DNA of 64,000 nucleotides, taken from positions 2,492,207-2,556,206 of the forward strand of contig NZ_CP021416.1 in NCBI RefSeq assembly GCF_002162315.1, read 5' to 3'. Position 1 is the stretch's first letter, and each line of letters begins with the position of its first letter. Below, piece after piece: positions 53,372 through 62,085 of this stretch. The DNA comes from Sulfurospirillum diekertiae (GTDB lineage Bacteria; Campylobacterota; Campylobacteria; Campylobacterales; Sulfurospirillaceae). Below the pieces are notes generated by a model. That model saw nothing but the letters and a program-made list of their open reading frames with translations. It made no database searches and was not told the origin of the DNA. Both the position numbers and the translations under genes were made by a program.

Positions 53372-54402
53372 TCCCATTCCTTTTTTTCATCGCAATAAGG
53401 GCGTACCGCTTCATTGAATGTTCGTAAAAGCGTTATGTTTTCAAAAAGATCAACACCAAGTGGTTTAAGCGTTATCGTGACATTTTCTAAACATGCTTGA
53501 ATGGCTTTGATTTTAGCAATACATGTTTTTGCATCGCCGATAATGCCACAATCAAAAAATTTCTGCCCATCAAAAAAGGTACTCCTCTCAGCTATAAGCT
53601 GTTTGTATCTGCTTTGATCAAAATGGGGTGATTTATGAAATGAAGAGGCCGCACGCATTGACTTCGCAAAATGGTCAATCGCAGGACGTGCTTTATAAGC
53701 TGCTTCTTCATCACTTTTAGCAACATAAAATGTCCGCAAAAGTACGATCTGCGGTTTAAAACCAGCAATAGCTTCATATGCTTGGCTTACACGTGCACAT
53801 TCGTCTAAATCAACCCCTTGCGAAAGCATCAGCCCAAAACCTTTTTTGGCAGCAAAGGCGATGGTTTCATCTGAGGCAAACGTTGCAATGTACGTGGGAA
53901 TCTTCGCTTGAAACGGTTTTGGCTCGATATCAACTTCTGAAAAATGAATAAATTTACCCTCAAAACCAACGGGTTGATCCTTTACATGTAAAAGCTGTGT
54001 AACAGCATCCACACACTCAAACATCATCGGGCGCAGGTTTTCTACTGTGACATTAAAATGCTTTGAATCGGGTGCAAAAGCGCCTTTGGCAAAGCCTAGG
54101 TTGATTCTACCTTGACTTAAGTGATCTAGCGTTGCAACCTCTTCCGCTAAGCGAATAGCATCATAAAAGGGGGCTAAAAAACCAGCACATCCCAGCCTCA
54201 CATACTTCGTTCGTGCCGTAGTGTACGCTAAAAGAAGTGACGGAGAAGGACAAATACTAAAATCATTAAAGTGGTGTTCCCCCAGCCAAACTTCATCAAA
54301 TCGCATCGCATCGACCAGTTCAATCAGTTTGAGCTGATTTTCAATCGCTTGGTTGGCATTCACATTAAAGCGCTCAAAGAGGCAAAAAATTCCCCATTTC
54401 AT
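53368..54402 (-). CDS. LLM-class flavin-dependent oxidoreductase (luciferase-like)
   Basis: A 344-residue protein with the bacterial luciferase fold: MKWGIFCLFERF, FDEVWLGEHHFNDFSICPSPSLLLAYTTARTKYVRLGCAGFLAPFYDAIRLAEEVATLDHLSQGRINLGFAKG are all family marks. It would use FMNH2 and oxygen on a small substrate. In a metal-uptake operon this may break down or modify an organic chelator to release the metal; that is inference. It overlaps the globin gene before it and the binding-protein gene after it by four bases each. TTACATGTAA occurs inside at 53982. Confidence 0.85.
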   Translation of the reverse strand: MKWGIFCLFERFNVNANQAIENQLKLIELVDAMRFDEVWLGEHHFNDFSICPSPSLLLAYTTARTKYVRLGCAGFLAPFYDAIRLAEEVATLDHLSQGRINLGFAKGAFAPDSKHFNVTVENLRPMMFECVDAVTQLLHVKDQPVGFEGKFIHFSEVDIEPKPFQAKIPTYIATFASDETIAFAAKKGFGLMLSQGVDLDECARVSQAYEAIAGFKPQIVLLRTFYVAKSDEEAAYKARPAIDHFAKSMRAASSFHKSPHFDQSRYKQLIAERSTFFDGQKFFDCGIIGDAKTCIAKIKAIQACLENVTITLKPLGVDLFENITLLRTFNEAVRPYCDEKKEWE

Positions 54403-54944
54403 ACGATTCCAAACTCCTCTTTCATATCTTTATATAAAAAACGCTTCATGGGCGTTGTCAAACTTCGACGGTTCACCATGCGCATCGAAAAAGGCTCAAT
54501 CCAGTTCCAAAACTCTTCGATCAACTCTTTAGGAAAATTAAGATCATGGAGGGTTTGCTTGTACATCATAAGCCATACTTCCCTACTCTCATCGTCAATG
54601 GCAAAGGGAGCATGAGTACGGCACAAAGAGGGTGGACCGTAACTAAAGGTATAGGTTTTCTCGCCCCCTAAGGCCTGAATAAGAAAATGACTTGCTTTGG
54701 CAACCCCTTCCAAAAAATGAGCATCATCCGTTGGATACATCTGCGCAATAGCACTTTTTTGCAGTAAACGATGATGATGTAGCACAATTTTGGGAATGGT
54801 TTCAGCGCCTACTTTTCCTAAAAAACTGGGCGTTGGGAAAATGATCGGAGGCAATGAAGCTTTGAGATCAAAGCTACTCCATTTAAGAGGTTCACTCTTT
54901 TTAGGAGTCGTTAGTTTATGAAGAAAATGATGACCATTACACAT
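54399..54944 (-). CDS. Group II-like truncated globin with N-terminal extension (globin 1)
   Basis: A 181-residue protein. Residues about 45-170 match a group II truncated haemoglobin: LGGEKTYTF, the heme-ligand His111 in RTHAPF and Trp124 in EVWLMMYKQ. Compared with the usual 130 residues it has about 45 extra at the front (CNGHHFLHK onward) and a C-terminal EPFSMRMVNRRSLTTPMKRF that is also present in the globin at 57760. It lies between tonB and the luciferase-like gene. Oxygen or NO handling for the flavin enzyme, or heme sensing, are possible roles. Confidence 0.78.
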   Translation of the reverse strand: MCNGHHFLHKLTTPKKSEPLKWSSFDLKASLPPIIFPTPSFLGKVGAETIPKIVLHHHRLLQKSAIAQMYPTDDAHFLEGVAKASHFLIQALGGEKTYTFSYGPPSLCRTHAPFAIDDESREVWLMMYKQTLHDLNFPKELIEEFWNWIEPFSMRMVNRRSLTTPMKRFLYKDMKEEFGIV

Positions 54945-54953
54945 AAAATCTCC

Positions 54954-55649
54954 TTAGGATTTAAGCTTGAACACAACGGGTATTGCAATTTCCAACTCCT
55001 CTTTGGGTGGAAGCTCAAAAGGGATGGCATCTAAGACAGCATCGATAGCATTGCGATCTAAAATCGCTTTGCCACTGGACTTTGCAATCTTAATGGACGA
55101 TGCATCTACCATGCCATTGGAATGAATTAAAAACTGCACCACCGCCTCACCTTCCAATCCCATTTTTTTTGCCATAGAGGGATAACGAAGGCTCTCTTGA
55201 ATCTTATGCCTTACTTTGGCAAGGTAAATGGAGAGCAAATCATCGCTTTGGTGCGAAGATGATACGGAAGCTTTTTCTTGTGTTTTAGCACTGGCGGGCG
55301 CTTCCGCCGTTTGTTCGACAAAAGAGTCACTTGAAGGAGCTGATGACACAATAGGCTCTTGAATGTGTTTTTGAATAGGGACTGTTTTAACAGGCTCTTT
55401 TTGAACTTTTTTTTTCAGGTTTTTTTCTACTATCGGCTCAGGTTTAACAGGTTCTAATGGAACTTCATGTTTGATTTCTTCAGCGGCTGGTGTGGGTTTT
55501 GGCTCGTCTAAAAAACTCACCTGTGTCACCACAAACTCGCGAATAACAGGCTTTGGAATCATCATACTCCCCATAAAAAGAGCATACGCAATCATTACAT
55601 GTAAAAACAGCGTACCCAAAGAGGCGGCAAAAAAATGCGATGCTTTCAC
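54954..55649 (-). CDS. tonB: TonB energy-transducing protein
   Basis: A 231-residue TonB: an N-terminal membrane anchor (SLGTLFLHVMIAYALFMGSMM), a long Pro/Lys/Glu-rich stretch (KPTPAAEEIKHEVPLEPVKPEPI) and the C-terminal domain with SLRYPSMAKKMGLEGEAVVQFLIHSNGMVDASSIKIAKSSG, the YP motif of TonB. It joins ExbB-ExbD in the inner membrane to the receptor encoded in the same operon. It overlaps exbD by four bases. Confidence 0.92.
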   Translation of the reverse strand: MKASHFFAASLGTLFLHVMIAYALFMGSMMIPKPVIREFVVTQVSFLDEPKPTPAAEEIKHEVPLEPVKPEPIVEKNLKKKVQKEPVKTVPIQKHIQEPIVSSAPSSDSFVEQTAEAPASAKTQEKASVSSSHQSDDLLSIYLAKVRHKIQESLRYPSMAKKMGLEGEAVVQFLIHSNGMVDASSIKIAKSSGKAILDRNAIDAVLDAIPFELPPKEELEIAIPVVFKLKS

Positions 55650-56053
55650 GTACCTGCCTTGGTCGTTTGAATTGCAAATGTACTAATGCGATGTTTTTTG
55701 CAAATGTCAATCACTTTGACAACATATTCAAACGGTGTTTTAGCGTCGCTGCGAAGCACAATATGAGGATCTTTTTCGCCTATCTGTGCCATTTTTGTAT
55801 CTAAATCGTCTATAGAGAGTGCCACATCATCGTAATACAGTTCTCCCGTTTCACTCAAAGAGAGCGTAATGGGCTTTTGATCCTCTTTATGATTTTCAGC
55901 GTTCGTGGCCTGTGGTAAATTCAGAGGAATCTTACCTTGTGTTACAAAGGTAGCTGTCACCATAAAAATGACCAAGATAACCAGCACAATATCAACAAAA
56001 GGCGTCATATTAATCTCGGCAATATCACTCTCGTAGACAGGTTCACGCCTCAT
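55646..56053 (-). CDS. exbD: ExbD proton-channel subunit
   Basis: A 135-residue protein with one membrane helix (INMTPFVDIVLVILVIFMVTATFV), in which the Asp of TPFVDIV is the proton-conducting residue, and a periplasmic domain ending AIQTTKAGT. It overlaps exbB by 11 bases and tonB by four. Confidence 0.93.
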   Translation of the reverse strand: MRREPVYESDIAEINMTPFVDIVLVILVIFMVTATFVTQGKIPLNLPQATNAENHKEDQKPITLSLSETGELYYDDVALSIDDLDTKMAQIGEKDPHIVLRSDAKTPFEYVVKVIDICKKHRISTFAIQTTKAGT

Positions 56054-56489
56054 TGAGTTGTGCTTCCTTCTGTGTTAAAACCACTTTGACGCGTCTTGTG
56101 AAATAGTTATAGGCGATAACACATGGAATCGCAACAAAAAGACCCGTAGCAGTTGCAATCAAGGCTTCAGAGATGCCTTGCATAATGGGCTGTACATCAA
56201 AAGCATTGGAAGATCCTATCATATGAAATGCTTGAATAATTCCTAAAACAGTTCCAAAGAGTCCTATAAAGGGGGCGTTATTGCCAAATGTGGCTAAAAT
56301 ACCTAAACGCGCTTCAAGACTCAGACGTAATGTATAATAATCAATACTTTGATAGTTTTTTTGAATGGCTCCAAACGCCAAAAAACGCTCGATCATCACG
56401 CCAACGGCGATGACACTCATAGAAACCAACACCCAAAGTACAGGGTCAATTCCCACAAGAGCGAATGATAATAATTTTTCACTGAGCAT
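56043..56489 (-). CDS. exbB: ExbB proton-channel subunit
   Basis: A 148-residue MotA/TolQ/ExbB protein with three helices and the hallmark NNAPFIGLFGTVLGIIQAFHMIG and EALIATATGLFVAIPCVIAYNYF. It is the first gene of the nine-gene operon that runs to the TonB receptor. An extended palindrome with a ModE-type box lies 33-80 bases before its start. Confidence 0.93.
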   Translation of the reverse strand: MLSEKLLSFALVGIDPVLWVLVSMSVIAVGVMIERFLAFGAIQKNYQSIDYYTLRLSLEARLGILATFGNNAPFIGLFGTVLGIIQAFHMIGSSNAFDVQPIMQGISEALIATATGLFVAIPCVIAYNYFTRRVKVVLTQKEAQLNEA

Positions 56490-56521
56490 TTTTTCTCCTT
56501 ACATCAACGAATGCAAAACCC

Positions 56522-56569
56522 TTTTCGCTCAATCGCTATATACTATACATAATAACGGTTGAGCGAAAA
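56522..56569 (-). promoter_or_regulatory. ModE-type box inside a larger inverted repeat, exbB promoter
   Basis: TTTTCGCTCAA (56522-56532) and TTGAGCGAAAA (56559-56569) form an 11-bp inverted repeat around CGCTATA-N8-ATAATAACG (56534-56557), a 24-bp ModE-type box. The whole could act as operator and, once transcribed, as an RNA hairpin. Confidence 0.65.
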
Positions 56570-56763
56570 AAAGCAGACAACAAGAAACGAGAACATTATA
56601 TCGCAATATATTTGCAAATACAACGTAAAATATACACTTTACTGCGTTCATTCTGTTTAAAAAATAGGCATCCTATAATGAAAAGAATGCACGAAGAGCG
56701 CTTCATTCGACTTTTGTGCTATACTTATTCCACAATTACACCTCTAAAATAGATAGGAATACC

Positions 56764-57537
56764 ATGTTAGAAGCACGACTTTGGATGAAAAAAAGCGATA
56801 AAAATTATCTCGGTAAAGGGCGTATAGAGCTTTTAGAACACATTCGAGAACATGGATCTATTCATGCAGCAGCTAAAGCGATGAAAATGAGTTACAAAGC
56901 TGCTTGGGATTCAGTGGATGCGATGAACAACCTTTCTGAAATTCCACTGGTGCAAAAAACAAGCGGTGGTAAAGGCGGCGGAGGAACACTTCTGACACCT
57001 AAAGGCGAAGAGGTCATCGCAGCATTTCACAACTTACAAGAAAAACATCAACAATTTTTAGATCTTTTTGCGAACAGCGAAGATCTACTCACGATCGTTC
57101 AAACACTTAGCCGCCTCTCTTTGAAACTCAGCGCGCGTAACCAACTGATAGGCACTATTAGTGCTATTAATGAAGATACGGTGAATGTTGCCGTTGAGCT
57201 TACGATCAAAGCTGCTGATAAAATTTACGCAAGCATCACCAAAAACAGTTATCAAGAACTCGGTCTGCATCTAGGGGAGAATGCTATTGCTATCATTAAA
57301 GCAAGTTCGGTGTTGCTTTCCAAGAGTAAACCCGCTATTGCCTGCGAAAATTTACTCAAAGGGACTATTATTCAAATTCTTAGTGATACCTCCAATACAG
57401 AAGTCACATTGGAGCTTGAAAGTAAAAGTACCATCACTGCCACCATTGCCAATGATGCATTTGAGCCACTAAACCTCAAAGTCAATGCGGAGGCCTATGC
57501 ATTTTTCAAAGCATCTAATGTTATCTTAGGCGTTTAA
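56764..57537 (+). CDS. modE: ModE, molybdate/tungstate-responsive regulator
   Basis: A 257-residue full-length ModE. Residues 1-110 form the winged HTH (GRIELLEHIREHGSIHAAAKAMKMSYKAAWDSVDAMN, then GGKGGGGTLLTPKGEEVI). Residues about 125-190 and 195-257 are two Mop domains (ARNQLIGTISAINEDTVNVAVEL and CENLLKGTIIQILSDTSNTEVTLEL) that bind oxyanion. ModE with bound molybdate or tungstate binds 24-bp palindromes; four such boxes lie in this cluster. The gene is divergent from exbB. The ATG at 56764 follows AGGAA. Confidence 0.93.
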   Translation: MLEARLWMKKSDKNYLGKGRIELLEHIREHGSIHAAAKAMKMSYKAAWDSVDAMNNLSEIPLVQKTSGGKGGGGTLLTPKGEEVIAAFHNLQEKHQQFLDLFANSEDLLTIVQTLSRLSLKLSARNQLIGTISAINEDTVNVAVELTIKAADKIYASITKNSYQELGLHLGENAIAIIKASSVLLSKSKPAIACENLLKGTIIQILSDTSNTEVTLELESKSTITATIANDAFEPLNLKVNAEAYAFFKASNVILGV

Positions 57538-57688
57538 AGACTATCTTAACGCCTCTTTTGGGCTCTTGGTAACACCACCACATTTTCTTTTAAAATGCTT
57601 AAATAGTAACCATTTTATTGCACATAAAATAACTCCTATCTCCTTTTCTCTCTTTAAACTCTTGCCATATAGATTTTTTTCGTGCTAC

Positions 57689-57712
57689 CATTATGTTTTA
57701 ATTTATATAACG
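57689..57712 (+). promoter_or_regulatory. ModE-type box before globin 2
   Basis: CATTATG-N8-TATATAACG, 24 bases, 48-71 bases before the globin 2 start. The right half is perfect and the left half has two differences. Confidence 0.6.
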
Positions 57713-57759
57713 AATGCGAGTAAAAATTATCATCTATTTTAATAGTTCAAGGAGACTCT

Positions 57760-58329
57760 ATGCCAGTTATGGTTGATGGTGTTAAAGTACAACTCTTTAG
57801 TGAATGTGACCCCAACGCCCCTTTCCCACAAACGGATGAAAATCTAAGACGTGCCCACCCGAAGATTGATGTGATCTTTCCCGAAGTCTTCTTCCCTTCC
57901 AACAAAACCTATCTAGCGATTGGAGAAGCCAAAATTCGTGAAGTGGTTAAGTTGCACCATGATCTCGTGCGTAAAAGTAAAATCGGTCATCTTTATCCTC
58001 AAGAGGAAGCTGCTTTTATTGCAGCCACAACAAAAATTGAAGATTTTTTTGTACAAATGTTAGGTGGTGCTGATCTGTACACCTCCAAACAAGGTCATCC
58101 AAAGCTCAGAGAACGTCATTTTCCCTTTGAAGTCACTGAAACAGGGCGTGACATCTGGCTGATGTGTTTTAAAAAAGCACTCAAACAAGCGCATGTTCCT
58201 AAAGAGTTTTTACCCGAAATTTGGAATTGGGTTGAATCCATCTCAATGCGTATGATCAATAGACGTACCAGTATGGAAATGCTCAAACGTTACCCTTATG
58301 AGAGTATTCAATCTTATTTTGACGCTTAA
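57760..58329 (+). CDS. Group II-like truncated globin with N-terminal extension (globin 2)
   Basis: A 189-residue protein with the clearest group II globin core: LGGADLYTSKQGHPKLRERHFPF (heme-ligand His120), then GRDIWLMCFKKAL with Trp133. About 50 extra residues precede the core (residues 1-50, with CDPNAPFPQ and IDVIFPEVFFPS), where globin 1 has IIFPTPSFLG. The C-terminal SISMRMINRRTSMEMLKRYPY matches that of globin 1. So the two are paralogues, each next to a binding-protein gene and each linked to a ModE-type box. The role is unknown; binding of O2, NO or sulfide, or heme-linked redox work on a metal complex, are options. Confidence 0.8.
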   Translation: MPVMVDGVKVQLFSECDPNAPFPQTDENLRRAHPKIDVIFPEVFFPSNKTYLAIGEAKIREVVKLHHDLVRKSKIGHLYPQEEAAFIAATTKIEDFFVQMLGGADLYTSKQGHPKLRERHFPFEVTETGRDIWLMCFKKALKQAHVPKEFLPEIWNWVESISMRMINRRTSMEMLKRYPYESIQSYFDA

Positions 58330-58367
58330 CGCTCTTTACATGTAAAAACAATCCCAAAGGATTTTTG

Positions 58368-59390
58368 ATGCGCTATTTACTTCTCTTTTTACTTTTTTTT
58401 AGTTCACTTTTTGCCAATACAACACGCACATTTACTGATATTTCAGGAAAAAACATCAGCTTACCTGAACATGTCACACGTATTTATGGCTCAGCTCCTC
58501 CTATTACTTTTATGCTTTATGTCATCGATGATGCTCCACTCATTGGTGTGAATTTTCCACAGACAAATAAAGACAATAGTGATGGTGAGAAATTTTTAAG
58601 CAAACACTTTATGAGCCTTCCTGTATTGGGTGGTTGGCATGGAAACAACACCCCTAACTTAGAGGCGATTATCGCAGTAAAACCCGATGTCATTGTGACA
58701 TGGGATACGCCACTTCTCAATGAAAAAACGGCCAAAGATTTAGCACGCATCAATATTCCAGCTCTCAAAGTGAATATTGATGATTCACGTCATTATCCTG
58801 AAGTCTTTCGCTATCTTGGAAAAGTGATGCACAAGGAAGATCGTGCTAATCAGCTTGCAAATATGGCACAAAATTATTTGGATGAGCTTAAAAATTTTGT
58901 AGCGACTGTTCCTGAGCAAGAGCGTACCAAAGTGTATTACGCAGAAGGTGATTTCGGACTTCAAACAGAGTGTGACGTCTCATTTCACTCTGAACCTTTA
59001 ACGCTTGCGGGAGGAAATTTAGTCCATAAATGTGTTCAAAATAGTGTTATCGGACTGCAAGAAGTCAGTTTTGAGCAGGTTCTCATCTATGCTCCCGATG
59101 TCATTATTGTGCAAAACCCCGCTTTTTATAAAACAATTTTTACCGATAAAAAATGGGCTATGCTTAAAGCGGTTCAAACAAAAAGAGTGTACTTAGTACC
59201 AAAATCTCCTTTTAACTGGACCGATCGTCCACCTTCCTTTATGCGTATTATTGGGGCACATTGGATTGCCAGTAAACTCTATCCAACACGTTACCCTTTT
59301 AAGATTCAAGAAAAAGTGAGAGCGTTTTATCAACTCTTCTTTGGTGTCGCACTGAGTGACGAAGATCTCAAAACTTATTTTGATCTTTAA
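58368..59390 (+). CDS. Periplasmic binding protein, paralogue of the operon's binding protein
   Basis: A 340-residue binding protein with a signal peptide (LLLFLLFFSSLFA). It shares with the protein at 53371 the second-lobe motifs VYYAEGDFGLQTECDVSFHSEP and PFNWTDRPPSFMRIIG, and the order of the rest. No permease lies with it, so it probably uses the FecCD-type permease encoded at 52358. It is 38 bases after globin 2 and 78 before the radical SAM gene. The ATG at 58368 follows AAAGGA. Confidence 0.87.
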   Translation: MRYLLLFLLFFSSLFANTTRTFTDISGKNISLPEHVTRIYGSAPPITFMLYVIDDAPLIGVNFPQTNKDNSDGEKFLSKHFMSLPVLGGWHGNNTPNLEAIIAVKPDVIVTWDTPLLNEKTAKDLARINIPALKVNIDDSRHYPEVFRYLGKVMHKEDRANQLANMAQNYLDELKNFVATVPEQERTKVYYAEGDFGLQTECDVSFHSEPLTLAGGNLVHKCVQNSVIGLQEVSFEQVLIYAPDVIIVQNPAFYKTIFTDKKWAMLKAVQTKRVYLVPKSPFNWTDRPPSFMRIIGAHWIASKLYPTRYPFKIQEKVRAFYQLFFGVALSDEDLKTYFDL

Positions 59391-59396
59391 ATACTA

Positions 59397-59427
59397 AGAC
59401 TCTCTCATCAACCTTTTAGAGAGTCTC
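59397..59427 (+). terminator. Hairpin between the binding protein and radical SAM genes
   Basis: AGACTCTCT (59397-59405) pairs with AGAGAGTCT (59418-59426), followed by CTGGTTTGC. The T run is poor, so it may be a partial terminator or an mRNA processing site. Confidence 0.5.
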
Positions 59428-59468
59428 TGGTTTGCAATGAAACCTACTTTTGATTAAAGGAATACCCT

Positions 59469-61250
59469 ATGATCTGCCCAATTTGTGAACGAAGATGCCG
59501 TGTTGAAGAGAACAGTGTTGGTGCATGTGGACGTTATCAATGTCACAACAATACCATGCTCGAACGCTTCCCAAACTCGTATCTTGTGGTAGCTCCCATT
59601 TCGGCTGAGACGATGCCAGTGCTTCACTTTCATCCCCGTGCAAAGTTTTTGCAAATTAGTACCACTGGGTGTAATTTTGACTGTTTGGGGTGCATTTCAA
59701 CAGTGGTGGCTAAAGAGATGGATGTGCAAAGTCCTGCACTTAAAAAACTCTCTCCCATACAAATTGTCAACAAAGCATTGGAGCAAGAGTGCGATGGTAT
59801 CGCTTTTTTAATGAACGATCCCCTCGCCTCTTTTTATAGCTTTCTTGAAATCTGCACCTTAGCCAAAGAGTGTGGGCTGCTGACAGGCTGTTCCACCAAT
59901 GGCTATTTCACACCCGAATCGCTTAATCTGCTCGCTCCGCATTTGGATTTTGTGAACATTGGGCTTAAAGGTTTGTGCAATGACATCTACAAAAGTTGTG
60001 GCGCAAACAGTTACAAACCTGTTTTACGTAACATTGAACTTTTTTACCGAAAAGGCGTTCATGTCGAAGTGGCGTGTATTCATAAAAAAGATAATGATGA
60101 TGAAGTTCTTGCTATTGCAGATACTATAGCAAAGATTTCGAAAGAGATTCCGCTTCAGATCATGCGGTTTATTCCTATTGATGATGCCAATATTAACCTT
60201 GAGCCATCCATCTTAGCTTCGGAAATGCTTTACAAAAAACTCACATCACGCCTTGATTATGTCTACTTGTTTAACTCCCCAGGATCAGAGTGCCTGAACA
60301 CCTACTGCCCAGAATGTGGTGCACTCATTTTTGAGCGAGATTTTTACGGCCCAATGGGTTCAAAATTAAGAACAATCAGCCACAACTATCAGAACAATAC
60401 CTGTTCACACTGTCATCATAAACTTCCTATCGTAGGGAACCCTTGTCAAAAAGTCTTTGATGAAGATGGTTTTGAAGGCGGATACCCACTTACTAGAGCA
60501 CTCGAAATTGTCGAAGGAACACTCGCAACACTTGGTGTGACAGATCAAAAAGAAGTTACGACATGTTGGGAAGAACTTTTACGTGGGGATGGACTAAAAC
60601 GTTTACATGTAAACATTCAAAACTTTGAAGATTATGCCACTACCATTCATTATCTTGCCAAAATGACCCACACAGAGACTACCGCCAAAAAACTTCTAGC
60701 CTATATGCGAGACAAAATTGCCATTATTGCGCAAGAACTTCCAAAGGTAATAACAAAGCCCCGTGTTTATTACGTCATGGGTAAACCTTTATTTGCACTT
60801 GAAGAGGAGCGACTTGAAAATAAATTGGTCGAGATGGCCGGTGGCATTAGTGTCAATAAAACGCTGGGTTTAAAAGGAAGACCTGGGCGAAAAATATCGG
60901 TTGAAACACTCAATGCACTCAACCCAGACGTTATTTTTATCTCTTCTTTTTTGGATTGTCCGTTGGAAGAATTTTACACCTTCTGTGAAGAGCAAGGCAT
61001 TGTTGTCAATGCGGTAAAGACTAAACGCATCTATACGCATCTTGCCCCTTGCTTTGATTTTGGAAGTCCAAGATGGATTTTGGGTTTGATGCACATTGCC
61101 AATATGCTACACCCCGAGCTCTATCATTTTGATGTCTTACACGAAGCAAAATTCTTCTATCAGGAATTTTACGACACGCCATTAAACATCACTTCGATTA
61201 ATCGTTCTTTCGCAAAACCAAGTCAATATCATAAGATGCTTCATATTTAA
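59469..61250 (+). CDS. Radical SAM enzyme fused to a periplasmic-binding-protein-like domain
   Basis: A 593-residue cytoplasmic protein without a signal peptide. Residues 1-20 have four Cys (C3, C6, C10, C20) as in AmmeMemoRadiSam/PflA-like enzymes. The SAM cluster motif is C68-NFD-C72-LG-C75. A C-terminal Cys set (CLNTYCPECG near 280 and CSHCHH near 320) may bind another cluster or Zn. From about residue 430 the sequence is a lobe of the BtuF/MolA-type binding protein: PRVYYVMGKPLFAL, LENKLVEMAGGISVNKT, LNALNPDVIFISSF, PRWILGLMHIANMLHP. I know no characterised enzyme of this build. It may act on, or sense, the ligand taken up by the cluster's importer. Confidence 0.8.
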   Translation: MICPICERRCRVEENSVGACGRYQCHNNTMLERFPNSYLVVAPISAETMPVLHFHPRAKFLQISTTGCNFDCLGCISTVVAKEMDVQSPALKKLSPIQIVNKALEQECDGIAFLMNDPLASFYSFLEICTLAKECGLLTGCSTNGYFTPESLNLLAPHLDFVNIGLKGLCNDIYKSCGANSYKPVLRNIELFYRKGVHVEVACIHKKDNDDEVLAIADTIAKISKEIPLQIMRFIPIDDANINLEPSILASEMLYKKLTSRLDYVYLFNSPGSECLNTYCPECGALIFERDFYGPMGSKLRTISHNYQNNTCSHCHHKLPIVGNPCQKVFDEDGFEGGYPLTRALEIVEGTLATLGVTDQKEVTTCWEELLRGDGLKRLHVNIQNFEDYATTIHYLAKMTHTETTAKKLLAYMRDKIAIIAQELPKVITKPRVYYVMGKPLFALEEERLENKLVEMAGGISVNKTLGLKGRPGRKISVETLNALNPDVIFISSFLDCPLEEFYTFCEEQGIVVNAVKTKRIYTHLAPCFDFGSPRWILGLMHIANMLHPELYHFDVLHEAKFFYQEFYDTPLNITSINRSFAKPSQYHKMLHI

Positions 61251-61281
61251 GCAGTACCCTCTTGTACTTATGGTTAAATTT

Positions 61282-61305
61282 CGTTATAGTTCCAAGTATA
61301 TAACG
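61282..61305 (+). promoter_or_regulatory. ModE-type box before the methyltransferase
   Basis: CGTTATA-N8-TATATAACG, 24 bases; the best of the four boxes, with both halves complete except for one base. It ends 15 bases before the start codon. It also shows that translation does not start at 61270. Confidence 0.75.
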
Positions 61306-61320
61306 TATAAAGGATGTTTT

Positions 61321-62085
61321 ATGGAACCAGCATTTAATTTTTGGGACAATATGGCAAAGCGTTACCCACGCTTTAACGATATAACAATGAGCAAAGACGT
61401 CAATCATATTTTAAATTGGTGCCAAAATAAAAATGTTTCATTTGAGGGTGCTTCTATTTTAGATATTGGAGCAGGAACCGGAACCATTGCCATTCCTTTA
61501 GCACAAAAAGGGGCACAGGTAACTGCTATGGATATTTCAGAAGGAATGTTGGCAGCACTCAATGAAGATGCAAAAGAACAAGGACTCAGCTCAAAAGTTT
61601 CTACGCACCAAAGCGATTGGGATTCATTTCCATTAAACCAAAAATATGACATAGTTATCGCTTCAATGACCCCTGCGATTAGTGACCTACAAAAAATTGA
61701 AAAAATGCTTGGAGCTACAAAAGGGATAGGCATCTATGTTGGTTGGGGGAAATACCGCATTAATAAATTGGTTGAAGCTCTAGTCAAAGCCCATACAAAA
61801 GAAGAAGAGGATTGTGCATCGGGTGGCTGTATCAAAGCCAATCAATTTATTGAAATTTTAAAAGAGAAAAACATTCCTTTTGAGAGCGATTTTTTTGCAA
61901 CATCTTGGGTCGACATGTACACCTTTGATGAGGCAAAAGAGTATTCTTATGATCAGCTCAAACGTAAAGAGATAACCCCTGATGAAGAGATTGTAGAATC
62001 TATTTTAGTATCGTTTCTTAAGGACGATAAAGTCCATGTAAAAACGGAAGCAGAAAAAGGGATGGTTTTGTGGAACGTCGCTTAA
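61321..62085 (+). CDS. Class I SAM-dependent methyltransferase
   Basis: A 254-residue methyltransferase with motif I ILDIGAGTGTIAIPLA, motif II VTAMDISEGMLAAL and the acidic DIVIASMTPAISDL. Two Cys (EDCASGGCIKANQF) lie in the middle. The target is unknown; similar enzymes sit beside FecCD-type importers in other anaerobes, and modification of a metal ligand is possible. The ATG at 61321 follows AAAGGA; the ModE-type box lies just before it. Confidence 0.85.
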   Translation: MEPAFNFWDNMAKRYPRFNDITMSKDVNHILNWCQNKNVSFEGASILDIGAGTGTIAIPLAQKGAQVTAMDISEGMLAALNEDAKEQGLSSKVSTHQSDWDSFPLNQKYDIVIASMTPAISDLQKIEKMLGATKGIGIYVGWGKYRINKLVEALVKAHTKEEEDCASGGCIKANQFIEILKEKNIPFESDFFATSWVDMYTFDEAKEYSYDQLKRKEITPDEEIVESILVSFLKDDKVHVKTEAEKGMVLWNVA

